In this document: positions 7,393-14,355 of the stretch, one piece after another
Position numbering within the stretch: position 1 is the stretch's first letter
Layout: each line of letters starts with the position of its first letter
Position numbers and translations under genes: made by a program
Notes under the pieces: model-generated
What the model was told of the DNA's origin: nothing
The model's input: only the letters and a program-made list of their open reading frames with translations
Database searches by the model: none
Source of the DNA: an uncultured Clostridia bacterium
GTDB lineage: Bacteria > Bacillota > Clostridia > Christensenellales > Borkfalkiaceae
Assembly (NCBI GenBank): GCA_944372565.1
Contig: CALVZR010000230.1
Coordinates: 1 to 15,558, forward strand
DNA: 15,558 nucleotides
Direction: 5' to 3'

Positions 7393-8220
7393 ATGGCAAA
7401 CGTATGCGTGATTACGGGCGGCGGCAGCGGAATGGGGCTTGCCGCGGCGAAGTTTATGCCCAAGGACAAGATTATCGTGCTTTCGGGCAGAACGGAAAAG
7501 AAACTCGAAAACGCCGTGAACGAGCTGAAAGCGCTCGGCTACGAGGCTTACGCCAAGGCGTGCGACACTTCCGACAAAAAGAGCGTGCACGCGCTCGCGG
7601 AATACGCCGCCACGCTCGGCGAGGTGAAGACGGTGATCAACTCCGCGGGGCTCTCCCCCGCGATGGCGAAACCCGAAACCATCGTGCGCGTGAACGCGCT
7701 GGGCACGGTGTATATGAACAAGGAATTTTCCGCGGTGATGAAAAACGGCGGCGTGATCGTGGACGTGGCTTCCAACTCCGCCTACGTGCTGCCGAAATTC
7801 CTCATCAACAAGAAGGTTTACGCGCTGGCGGATACCGACGAGGAGCTTTTCGTGAAGAAGATCATCAAAAAGAGCAACCTCGCAAAGGGCGACTACGCGC
7901 GTTCGGGATTCGCGTATGCGCTTTCCAAAAATTTCGTAACGTGGTACGCCGCGAAATGCGCGTTTGAATACGGGAAGAAGGGCATCCGCGTGGTGTCGCT
8001 CAGCCCGGGACTGATCGCGACGGATATGGGCAACCTCGAAGCCAAGGACGGCGGTATGCTCATCCCCTTTTCCGCGGAAGAGCGCATGGGCAAGCCCGAA
8101 GAGCTCGGCTTTGCGCTCGCCACGGTGGCGGACGAACGCAACGGCTACCTTGCGGGCGTGGACGTGCTCGTGGACGGCGGCAGCACCAACGGCATGAAAG
8201 AATTCAAGAAAAAGAAATAA
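7393..8220 (+). CDS. Short-chain dehydrogenase/reductase (SDR)
   Basis: The 275-residue protein is a classical-type SDR, an NAD(P)-dependent oxidoreductase of alcohols, ketones or sterol-like substrates; the substrate is not readable. The nucleotide motif TGGGSGMG is at 8-15, and the NNAG-like motif is NSAG at 83-86. The structural Asn is 101, the catalytic Ser is probably 127 in DVASNSA, and the YxxxK pair is Tyr175/Lys179 in YALSK. SPGLIATDM (204-212) is the usual post-catalytic loop, and VDGG near the C-terminus closes the fold. The stretch between Ser127 and Tyr175 (about 48 residues) is much longer than in classical SDRs (about 12), so residues 131-170 look like an insertion near the active site. 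The ribosome site AGGAG lies at 7377-7381, a rather long 11 bases before ATG. The gene probably depends on read-through from glyS. Confidence 0.9.
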   Translation: MANVCVITGGGSGMGLAAAKFMPKDKIIVLSGRTEKKLENAVNELKALGYEAYAKACDTSDKKSVHALAEYAATLGEVKTVINSAGLSPAMAKPETIVRVNALGTVYMNKEFSAVMKNGGVIVDVASNSAYVLPKFLINKKVYALADTDEELFVKKIIKKSNLAKGDYARSGFAYALSKNFVTWYAAKCAFEYGKKGIRVVSLSPGLIATDMGNLEAKDGGMLIPFSAEERMGKPEELGFALATVADERNGYLAGVDVLVDGGSTNGMKEFKKKK

Positions 8221-8236
8221 ACGCGGCAAAACGCCA

Positions 8237-8277
8237 AACAGCGCGCTGCGGCACATTGCCGCAGCGCGCTGTTTTTT
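8237..8277 (+). terminator. Strong intrinsic terminator of the dehydrogenase gene
   Basis: CAGCGCGCTGCGGCA (8239-8253) pairs perfectly with TGCCGCAGCGCGCTG (8257-8271) around a three-base loop, and six T follow (8272-8277). Two further A:T pairs extend the stem at its base. Confidence 0.95.
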
Positions 8278-8291
8278 ATGTCATCGCAACA

Positions 8292-8323
8292 GGGCGGGGA
8301 TTATTCAATCCCCGCCCGTTTTT
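8292..8323 (+). terminator. Second hairpin with T-tract, overlapping the end of the convergent gene
   Basis: GGGCGGGGATT (8292-8302) pairs perfectly with AATCCCCGCCC (8307-8317) around ATTC, followed by GTTTTTG. It acts best on the plus strand as a back-up to the terminator at 8237-8277. On the minus strand there is no T-tract after it, yet the hairpin spans the last codons and stop of the gene ending at 8305, so it may also protect that mRNA's 3' end. Confidence 0.8.
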
Positions 8324-8907
8324 GTTTGCAGATCTTTCTTTCGTTGTAAAAAAATACCGATTATCGAACAAACATCGAATACCGCCAACGTCCCGAAGAT
8401 GATTCCCCAAATCATAATATATTTTTTCGCCTGATTTTCGGCAGCCCGTTGGACTTCGATATTATTTTGCCTGCCTGCTTCGTAGGGGATGATTACTTTT
8501 TCCCCGTATGTAAGCGCAACAACAGGATAAGCCCAGCCGTCTCCCAAATAGGCGCTTGCGGATGTTATTGTAAAAACCGCATCTTTCTGCAACAGCTCCG
8601 GCACGCCGTTTTCCATTGCCAGATCAAAATGTTTTCCGTCTATCTTAAAAAAATCGTAAAATTCTTTCTGAGAATGGTCAAATTTTATACCGATGTAGTT
8701 TTCCTCGATAAAAAAAGATTGCACGGAAACGTCGAAGGAAACATAATTTGCAGAGTCGGAATAATATTCAACGCTGTTCAGATCGGGACCGTGCAAAATC
8801 ATACACATATTAAAAGGAATCCAAGACAGAAAAATAAGAGAGGACCAGATTATAGTCAGAACTTTGCAAATTTTATTGCCTTTTCTTTTCTCTTTTATTT
8901 TATTCAT
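8305..8907 (-). CDS. Unknown two-helix membrane protein, AT-rich gene
   Basis: I do not recognise this 200-residue protein. It has a basic N-terminus, a helix at about 14-38, a polar segment of about 125 residues (40-162) and a second helix at about 164-188. It ends in a basic and polar tail. By the positive-inside rule both ends are cytoplasmic and the middle is extracytoplasmic. The open frame extends further upstream, but ATG 8907 is the supported start: AAGGGG lies six bases before it and a strong promoter lies just upstream. A hand count of 8341-8460 gives 49 G+C of 120 (about 41%), against 37 of 60 at 9121-9180 in the neighbouring gene, so the gene may be a recent arrival. It lies directly downstream of the ABC transporter and could be a partner or immunity-type protein, but nothing in the sequence proves this. 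Confidence 0.8.
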   Translation of the reverse strand: MNKIKEKRKGNKICKVLTIIWSSLIFLSWIPFNMCMILHGPDLNSVEYYSDSANYVSFDVSVQSFFIEENYIGIKFDHSQKEFYDFFKIDGKHFDLAMENGVPELLQKDAVFTITSASAYLGDGWAYPVVALTYGEKVIIPYEAGRQNNIEVQRAAENQAKKYIMIWGIIFGTLAVFDVCSIIGIFLQRKKDLQTKTGGD

Positions 8908-8926
8908 CTTTTTCCCCTTTTTTTTT

Positions 8927-8955
8927 ATCTTAACAGAAAAACGCGCCCCTGTCAA
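8927..8955 (-). promoter_or_regulatory. Sigma-A promoter of the AT-rich membrane gene
   Basis: TTGACA (8950-8955), a 17-base spacer and TAAGAT (8927-8932) lie on the minus strand. The predicted start near 8920 gives a leader of about 13 bases, just enough to contain the ribosome binding site. Confidence 0.85.
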
Positions 8956-8996
8956 GGCAAAAAGAAAAAAAGCCTTTTTCTTTCGTATCCGTTTTT

Positions 8997-11453
8997 TTAT
9001 TCCGTCCGAAGGGCGATCACGGGGTCCTTCTTGGAGGCGATCCGCGCCGGAATCAGCCCCGCGATAAGGGTGAGCACAAAGCTGATGACCACCAGCAGCA
9101 ATGCGTGCAGCGGATTGAGCACGACCAGCGCCCCCACGCCTTCGATGAGCGAGCGCAGAATGATATTGAGCGGGATGGAGAGCAGATACGTCACCCCGAT
9201 GCCGATCAGCCCCGCAAACAGGCCGATGAGGAAAGTTTCCGCATTGAACACGTTGGAAATATCGAATTTCGACGCGCCGAGCGAGCGCAGCACGCCGATC
9301 TCCTTCGTGCGCTCCACCACCGAAATATAGGTGATGATGCCGATCATCACGCTGGAAACGACCAGCGAAATGGAAGTAAAGGCGATGAGCACGTAACTTA
9401 CGGCGTCCACCATGGTGTTGAGCATGCCGAACATCATATCCATCATATCGGAGTAGGCGATATATTCGGGATCGTCTTCGGTATACTTTGCGTTCCACGC
9501 GTCGATATGCGCCTTGATTGCGGTTTTCGCGTCGAAACTGCGGGCGTAAATGCTGATCGTGGAGGGCGAGTCGTCGCCCGCGAGGGCGCGCACGGAATAA
9601 GAGTCGCTCTTATATCCGCCGTTTTCCGTGGAGATCAGGGGGTTGGAAATGACCACATCCCCGTTTTTCGCCGCGGCTACGATGTCGCTGTTTATATTCT
9701 CTTCGAGCACGTGTTCGGTGAGCGCGGTGGTATATGCCAGCCCCGTATCGAGCACGCCCGTCACGTTTTTCTTCTGGCGTAGCACGCCGACCACCGTGAG
9801 TTCCTCGAACCCAGATTTATCCGCCGCCGCGCTTTCCTGCACGTTGTTGAAATACTGCCCGAATTGATTCAGATATGCGGAATCGTTGTCTGCAAGATAA
9901 AACTTGCTGCCCACGAGATCTTCAAAGGAAATTTCCTTGATCGGGTCAAAGGAAAAACTGCTTTCCCACGGTTTGCTCATATCCATCGTGCCGCCGATAT
10001 ACCCCAGCAAAAACAGGGTGATGTCGCTCACGTTGTTGTATTCGTCCACCACAAGCACGATTTGGTTATATCCCTCCTCCGAAAACGAAGGAAAATCGCC
10101 GGCGATCACGTCGTACTGTTCGCGGATGAGATCTTCGCTGTCCGGCATTTCGGTGATCGTGGGCACATAGGAACGCACGAAACTCGTGCTCACGCCCATG
10201 CCCGCCAGATCGGGCGGAATCGCCTCCGTATAGGCGTTTTCGATCATCTGGATCACGGTATCGATCGCCGCGAACATGCCGCTTTCGTTGATCGTGATAT
10301 CCGTAAAGATATATTTGTTCATATCGAACCCGTAATCGTATTGTATCGCGTAGTAAAGTTCGGGATCGGCCTCGTGCAGGTATGCGAGGAACTCATCGGA
10401 AAGGTTGTTGGATTTGAGCATGCCGATGAGGTTTTCAAAGGCGTCCTGCACGAAGATGTTATCGAGTTCGGGGAATTTTCCCGCTTCCATATCGCTCTCG
10501 TAGATCTCGTTGAAAGAAGAAAGGTCTATCGAACTTTCCGAAATGGTGAGCGGGTAGGCGGAAAGCGTGTCGGTCTGCATACGCGCCATATACGCGCTGA
10601 ACCCGTTGGAGAGCGCCAGCACGAGCGCCACGCCGATAATGCCGATACTGCCCGCCACGCTCGTTAAAATGGTGCGCCCCTTTTTGCTCATCAGGTTGCG
10701 TATCGAGAGCGCAAACGCCGTTCTGTACCCCATTCTCGGCTTTTTCTCGATCTTTTTAACGTAATCCCCCTCGTCGGAATAGGGGGCGGAATCGTCCACG
10801 AGTTCGCCGTCTAAAAGGCGGATGATGCGGGTGGAATAGCGCTCCGCGAGTTCGGGGTTGTGCGTTACCATAATCACCAGCCGCTCTTTCGCCACCTCTT
10901 TTAAAAGCTCCATCACCTGGATGCTCGTTTCGGTATCGAGCGCGCCCGTAGGCTCGTCCGCCAAAATGATTTCGGGATTGTTCACGAGCGCCCTGGCGAT
11001 GGCAACCCTCTGCATCTGCCCGCCCGAAAGCTGATTGGGCTTTTTATGGAGCTGGTCTTTGAGCCCCACCTTTTCCAGCGCCTCTTTGGCGCGGGCGCGG
11101 CGGGCGGCTTTGGATACGCCCGAAATGGTGAGCGCGAGTTCCACGTTCGCCAGCACAGTCTGGTGCGGGATGAGGTTGTACGACTGGAAAACGAAACCGA
11201 TGCAGTTGCTGCGGTAGGCGTCCCAGTCCTTGTCGGTATAATCTTTCGTGGATTTGCCCTCGATCACGAGGTCGCCCGAAGTGTAGCGGTCCAGCCCGCC
11301 GATGATGTTGAGGAGCGTGGTTTTTCCGCAGCCGGACGGCCCCAGCACGGAAACGAATTCGTTGCGGCGGAAATTGACGCTCACGCCTTTGAGCGCCTCC
11401 ACGACGTTTTCGCCCGCCGCATAGTGTTTTACGATGTTTTTCAGACTCAGCAT
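8997..11453 (-). CDS. MacB/FtsX-type ABC transporter, fused ATPase and permease
   Basis: The 818-residue protein joins an ATPase to an FtsX-like permease. The ATPase has Walker A GPSGCGKT (38-45), Q-loop Gln90, signature LSGGQ (142-146), Walker B IILADE (162-167) and switch His198. One helix follows at about 262-282, then a large extracytoplasmic domain of about 400 residues (290-685). Three C-terminal helices lie within 687-804, with the FtsX feature ERTKEIGVLRSLGAS between the first two. This is MacB topology, a mechanotransmission transporter that usually handles lipoproteins, peptides or antibiotics at the membrane face and does not move solutes through a channel. The extracytoplasmic domain is far larger than MacB's (roughly 200 residues), which suggests a specialised substrate. 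ATG 11453 has GAGG seven bases upstream (11461-11464). The gene has its own promoter, and read-through from the upstream operon is possible. Confidence 0.92.
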   Translation of the reverse strand: MLSLKNIVKHYAAGENVVEALKGVSVNFRRNEFVSVLGPSGCGKTTLLNIIGGLDRYTSGDLVIEGKSTKDYTDKDWDAYRSNCIGFVFQSYNLIPHQTVLANVELALTISGVSKAARRARAKEALEKVGLKDQLHKKPNQLSGGQMQRVAIARALVNNPEIILADEPTGALDTETSIQVMELLKEVAKERLVIMVTHNPELAERYSTRIIRLLDGELVDDSAPYSDEGDYVKKIEKKPRMGYRTAFALSIRNLMSKKGRTILTSVAGSIGIIGVALVLALSNGFSAYMARMQTDTLSAYPLTISESSIDLSSFNEIYESDMEAGKFPELDNIFVQDAFENLIGMLKSNNLSDEFLAYLHEADPELYYAIQYDYGFDMNKYIFTDITINESGMFAAIDTVIQMIENAYTEAIPPDLAGMGVSTSFVRSYVPTITEMPDSEDLIREQYDVIAGDFPSFSEEGYNQIVLVVDEYNNVSDITLFLLGYIGGTMDMSKPWESSFSFDPIKEISFEDLVGSKFYLADNDSAYLNQFGQYFNNVQESAAADKSGFEELTVVGVLRQKKNVTGVLDTGLAYTTALTEHVLEENINSDIVAAAKNGDVVISNPLISTENGGYKSDSYSVRALAGDDSPSTISIYARSFDAKTAIKAHIDAWNAKYTEDDPEYIAYSDMMDMMFGMLNTMVDAVSYVLIAFTSISLVVSSVMIGIITYISVVERTKEIGVLRSLGASKFDISNVFNAETFLIGLFAGLIGIGVTYLLSIPLNIILRSLIEGVGALVVLNPLHALLLVVISFVLTLIAGLIPARIASKKDPVIALRTE

Positions 11454-11503
11454 GCCGTTACCTCACGTTACCTTTTCGCTCAATCTTGACTTATTTTTCC
11501 GTA

Positions 11504-11532
11504 ATTTTATTGCTTTTTCCGCAAATTGTCAA
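11504..11532 (-). promoter_or_regulatory. Sigma-A promoter of the ABC transporter, overlapping the upstream stop codon
   Basis: On the minus strand TTGACA (11527-11532), a 17-base spacer and TAAAAT (11504-11509) are near consensus. The TGA inside the -35 box (11529-11531) is also the stop codon of the metallo-beta-lactamase-fold gene. The leader of about 45 bases holds two copies of GGTAACG ten bases apart, the second beside the ribosome binding site. Confidence 0.87.
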
Positions 11533-12773
11533 GCGATTGCCGCGCCGAAAACGAAGTTTACCGTTATTTTACGGCGCGAAACGGCATACGCCAGCCCCTC
11601 TTTCGCCGCCTCCGCGGTACTGCCCGCCGTCTGCTCCTGCGCCGTGAGATAGAGGGAAACCGCCTTCTCCTCTTCGGGATACACGGTTACCACGATCGTG
11701 CCGTTTTCGTCCGTGCGGTAAACGGGGATTTCCCGCTCCGAAAAAATTTCCAGCAAAGCGGAATCGGGAAGGTTATAGGAATTGCCCTCGCCCACGCAGA
11801 TAACCGCGTTTTTCGGGGCGATGAAGTCGATAAATTCCGCGGCGTTGCTGCCGTGCGTCATCGAACCGTGGTGCGCCGCCTTGTAAACGTCCGCTCCGCC
11901 GTCCAGATTGACGGCGTAATAGGTTTCGCCGCCGTGTTTGGGGAACATATTGTTATATACTCCGCTTTCGTAGCGCTGCATCACCTTTTCGGCGGGTTCG
12001 CCCGTCACGTCCCCCGTGAACACGATCTTTTTACCCATGTATTCGAGCAGGACGATGGGCGAAACTGCGTTCTTCTGCTCCGCGCTCGGGCTCTTCGCGT
12101 GGTTGAGTTCGTAATATTCCCCTTCGGGATCCCGATAATCGGAAGGCGATAAAAACGCCATGAAAAACTCGTCCGTCTGGTTCTCGCTCTCGATCAGTAC
12201 CCCCATCTGCGAAATCACTCTCTTGCAGAATTGGGTGCTGCCGTCCTCCGCCGTATACTTTTCCTCTTCGAGCTCGGCGACGAACTTGGTATAAACCTGC
12301 GCGGTGATCACGCCATCTTCGATATAGGGAACGAACGCCTTTTCCACCTCGAAGGCTTCGAGCACCTGCACCATATTGCCCACGTGGTCGGCATCGCTAT
12401 GGGTGAGCATAAGATAATCGATGACCTCCACGCCGAGATCTTCCAGATAGCCGACGATATAACGGCTCGTATCCGTTTCGCCCGTATTCCGTCCGTTTCC
12501 CGAATCGATGAGCATCACCGTATCGTCGGGAAATTCGATGAAAATGGAATCGCCCTGCCCCACGTCGAGATAATGCACGCGCAGTTCGCTCTCGCCCTTG
12601 GCGGTGTTCTGCCCGCGCTCGTCCGCGCCGAAAATCGCCTGAAAATAATCGTCCACCCGCTTTCTGAATTCGGGCAGCGCAAAATAGCACACGATCGCCG
12701 CGATGAGCGCGATCAGCACCAATACGACGATCACTTCTATACTGATTTTTATTTTACTCCGTTTCTTCGCCAT
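11529..12773 (-). CDS. Membrane-anchored ComEC-type metallo-beta-lactamase-fold hydrolase
   Basis: The 414-residue protein has one N-terminal helix (about 12-33) after a basic start, which should place the catalytic domain outside the cell. From residue 64 the sequence LRVHYLDVGQGDSIFIE is typical of the metal-dependent domain of ComEC/Rec2 DNA-uptake proteins. The metal motif THSDADH (124-130) is complete, Asp255 in FTGDV is a further candidate ligand, and AAHHGS (299-304) gives the distal His. The ComEC channel domain is missing, so this is a standalone relative; it may act as an extracellular nuclease or phosphodiesterase. The loop usually written N-x-Y-G-H-P reads NSYNLPD here, and about 35 residues of unclear nature follow the domain. 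ATG 12773 lies inside the patatin gene (20-base overlap) with AAGGAG seven bases upstream, so translation is probably coupled. Confidence 0.88.
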   Translation of the reverse strand: MAKKRSKIKISIEVIVVLVLIALIAAIVCYFALPEFRKRVDDYFQAIFGADERGQNTAKGESELRVHYLDVGQGDSIFIEFPDDTVMLIDSGNGRNTGETDTSRYIVGYLEDLGVEVIDYLMLTHSDADHVGNMVQVLEAFEVEKAFVPYIEDGVITAQVYTKFVAELEEEKYTAEDGSTQFCKRVISQMGVLIESENQTDEFFMAFLSPSDYRDPEGEYYELNHAKSPSAEQKNAVSPIVLLEYMGKKIVFTGDVTGEPAEKVMQRYESGVYNNMFPKHGGETYYAVNLDGGADVYKAAHHGSMTHGSNAAEFIDFIAPKNAVICVGEGNSYNLPDSALLEIFSEREIPVYRTDENGTIVVTVYPEEEKAVSLYLTAQEQTAGSTAEAAKEGLAYAVSRRKITVNFVFGAAIA

Positions 12774-13599
12774 CTCCCTTCTCCTTCTTCTTCGCCGCCT
12801 TCGCGCCGTTCAGCGCGGCGATGCCCTCTTTGACGGCGGGCATTTCCTTCATCGCTGTTTCGTAGCCGATCTCATACATCTCGTGCAGGCCGGAAAAGCT
12901 CGCCGCACTGTATTCCGAAAGGGGCGGCTTCAACATAATATCGGAATTGTCGTACCCCTTCTGCGAAGTGTTGCCGTATTCGAAGGGCATCTTCGCCAGC
13001 CAGTCGCCGATGATGCTCTTTTTCTCCTTTTTGAATGCCGAAAGGTCTATGCCCACCACGAACTGCGCGCCCATCTGCCGCGCGAGATCGGCGGGAACGG
13101 CGTTGGAAAACGCGCCGTCCACCAGCAGCCGCCCGTCGATTTCCACGGGCTTGAAAAAGGGCGGATAGGAACTCGAAGCGCACAGCGCCTTCGCCACGCT
13201 GCCCTCTTTTAAATCGACTTCCTCCCCCGTGCGGTAGTCCGTGGCGGTGCACATGAAGGGCTTTTTCAGTTCGTTGAAAGAAAGATCGCCGATATAGCGG
13301 TTGATCACGTCTTCCAGCCCCACGGTATCCATCTTCACCATAAACATATTGGTGATTTCCTTGAAATTCACCGTTTCGAGCAGATGGAGGATCTCGTCCG
13401 CGCGGTAGCGGTCTGCATAAAACGCGCCCACGATGCTGCCGATGCTCGCCCCCGCAACCACGTCGAATTCGATGCCGTTTTCCTCGAACGCGCGGAGCGC
13501 GCCGATGTGCGCCATTCCCTTCGCCCCGCCGCTGCCCAGCGCGAGGCCGAGTTTCTTCTTCGGTTTTTCTCTTTTAAAAAGTTTATGATACCATGCCAT
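12754..13599 (-). CDS. Patatin-like phospholipase, RssA/YchK type
   Basis: The 281-residue protein is a patatin-family lipid acyl hydrolase using a Ser-Asp dyad. The oxyanion loop is GSGGAKG (22-28), the nucleophile elbow GASIG (50-54) gives Ser52, and Asp161 in VDGA is the partner. The length and the HIGALRAFEE helix fit the bacterial RssA/YchK subgroup. There is no signal peptide; the basic N-terminus (HKLFKREKPKKK) could bind the inner face of the membrane. ATG 13599 follows AAGGAG by six bases, and the upstream stop codon lies in that gap, leaving 3 bases between the genes. The 3' end overlaps the next gene by 20 bases. The enzyme therefore appears tied in expression to a membrane exporter-like protein and a surface hydrolase. 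The lipid substrate is unknown. Confidence 0.93.
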   Translation of the reverse strand: MAWYHKLFKREKPKKKLGLALGSGGAKGMAHIGALRAFEENGIEFDVVAGASIGSIVGAFYADRYRADEILHLLETVNFKEITNMFMVKMDTVGLEDVINRYIGDLSFNELKKPFMCTATDYRTGEEVDLKEGSVAKALCASSSYPPFFKPVEIDGRLLVDGAFSNAVPADLARQMGAQFVVGIDLSAFKKEKKSIIGDWLAKMPFEYGNTSQKGYDNSDIMLKPPLSEYSAASFSGLHEMYEIGYETAMKEMPAVKEGIAALNGAKAAKKKEKGDGEETE

Positions 13600-13602
13600 G
13601 TT

Positions 13603-14262
13603 TCACTCCTTGGGCGCGCCGTCGTCCTCTTTTTTCTCGGGCGGAAGTTCCGCCTGCTCTTCCGCCTTTTTCGGCTTTGTGAGCGCGACTTTCACGATAA
13701 AGACGACGAGCATCACGACGACGAGCGCAAACAGCCCGTATAATATATAATCCACATAGTCGATAAAAAGTTCCGCAAGAACGGAGATGATCAACCCCGC
13801 GACGAGGTTGCCCCCCAGCACGGGGAGGATGACCTGGCGGAATTTCAGCCCGAGGAACACGGCGATGGCGGTGCCCGTCCATACCCCCGTCATCGGGAGC
13901 GGAATGGCGATAAAGATGAAAACGCCCATCATCTTGATGCCCGCTTCCCCTAATTTTCCCTTGCGGTTTTTCACCTCGTCCGCTTTTTTTTGGAAATACG
14001 CCTCCACTTTGTTCGCAAAGGAGTTGAACCACTTTATCTTTTTCAGCAGATTCAGGATGGGGCGGAGCAGGAAAAAGATCGGGATAAACACGATGGTGGA
14101 ACCGATATAAGACGCCCCGAGCGCCGCAAAAAAACCCAATCCGCTCGCCCGCGCGAAGAGGATGGCGCCTTTGAGTTCGATGAGCGGAATCACGGAAACG
14201 AGCATCGCCGTGAGCGCGGGGTTGCCGATAAGGTTGTTTACCGATTCGATGAAATTATCCAA
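13603..14262 (-). CDS. Small multidrug-export family membrane protein (PF06695-like), TTG start
   Basis: The 219-residue protein has about five hydrophobic segments (roughly 15-38, 43-69, 112-135, 143-166 and 170-194). Two motifs match my memory of the small multi-drug export family: IPLIELKGAI (25-34) and IPLPMTGVWTGT (120-131). A Lys/Glu-rich tail follows residue 195. Actual drug export is poorly shown for this family. The frame extends to a TTG at 14331, but that TTG is the -35 box of the gene's own promoter and lies outside the transcript. The supported start is TTG 14262, with GAGGG seven bases upstream; the first helix then begins soon after the start, as usual for the family. It is the first gene of an operon with the patatin and metallo-beta-lactamase-fold genes. 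Confidence 0.85.
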   Translation of the reverse strand: MDNFIESVNNLIGNPALTAMLVSVIPLIELKGAILFARASGLGFFAALGASYIGSTIVFIPIFFLLRPILNLLKKIKWFNSFANKVEAYFQKKADEVKNRKGKLGEAGIKMMGVFIFIAIPLPMTGVWTGTAIAVFLGLKFRQVILPVLGGNLVAGLIISVLAELFIDYVDYILYGLFALVVVMLVVFIVKVALTKPKKAEEQAELPPEKKEDDGAPKE

Positions 14263-14269
14263 AATTTGT

Positions 14270-14274
14270 CCCTC
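14270..14274 (-). promoter_or_regulatory. Ribosome binding site that fixes the TTG start at 14262
   Basis: GAGGG on the minus strand lies seven bases before TTG 14262. No comparable site precedes any other in-frame start inside the predicted transcript. Confidence 0.75.
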
Positions 14275-14280
14275 GTCAGA

Positions 14281-14309
14281 TTGCTTTTTTCTTACAATAT
14301 AAGTATAAT
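14281..14309 (+). promoter_or_regulatory. Sigma-A promoter of the ttcA-like gene
   Basis: TTGCTT (14281-14286), a 17-base spacer and a perfect TATAAT (14304-14309) predict a start near 14316 and a leader of about 40 bases. Confidence 0.8.
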
Positions 14310-14331
14310 GTTCGATGGAAGGAAAAGTCAA
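14302..14331 (-). promoter_or_regulatory. Sigma-A promoter of the export-protein operon
   Basis: On the minus strand TTGACT (14326-14331), an 18-base spacer and TATACT (14302-14307) predict a start near 14295. The leader is about 33 bases. The -10 box shares four base pairs with the divergent ttcA -10 box. Confidence 0.83.
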
Positions 14332-14355
14332 ATAAAAAAAGGATAAAAAATTTTT

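Noticed and set aside
7047..7967. A 306-codon plus-strand frame spanning the end of glyS and the SDR gene
   Set aside because: It overlaps two genes with clear motifs in another frame, and its Arg-rich translation is a frame-shifted shadow of them.
8961..8983. Inverted repeat AAAGAAAAA / TTTTTCTTT after the ABC transporter as a terminator
   Set aside because: The 9-base stem is almost entirely A:T pairs and would be too weak for intrinsic termination. It may be chance in an A/T-rich spacer.
8908..9498. Upstream extension of the AT-rich membrane gene to a 397-residue protein
   Set aside because: The extra part is a shadow frame inside the ABC transporter gene. A strong promoter and ribosome site support the start at 8907.
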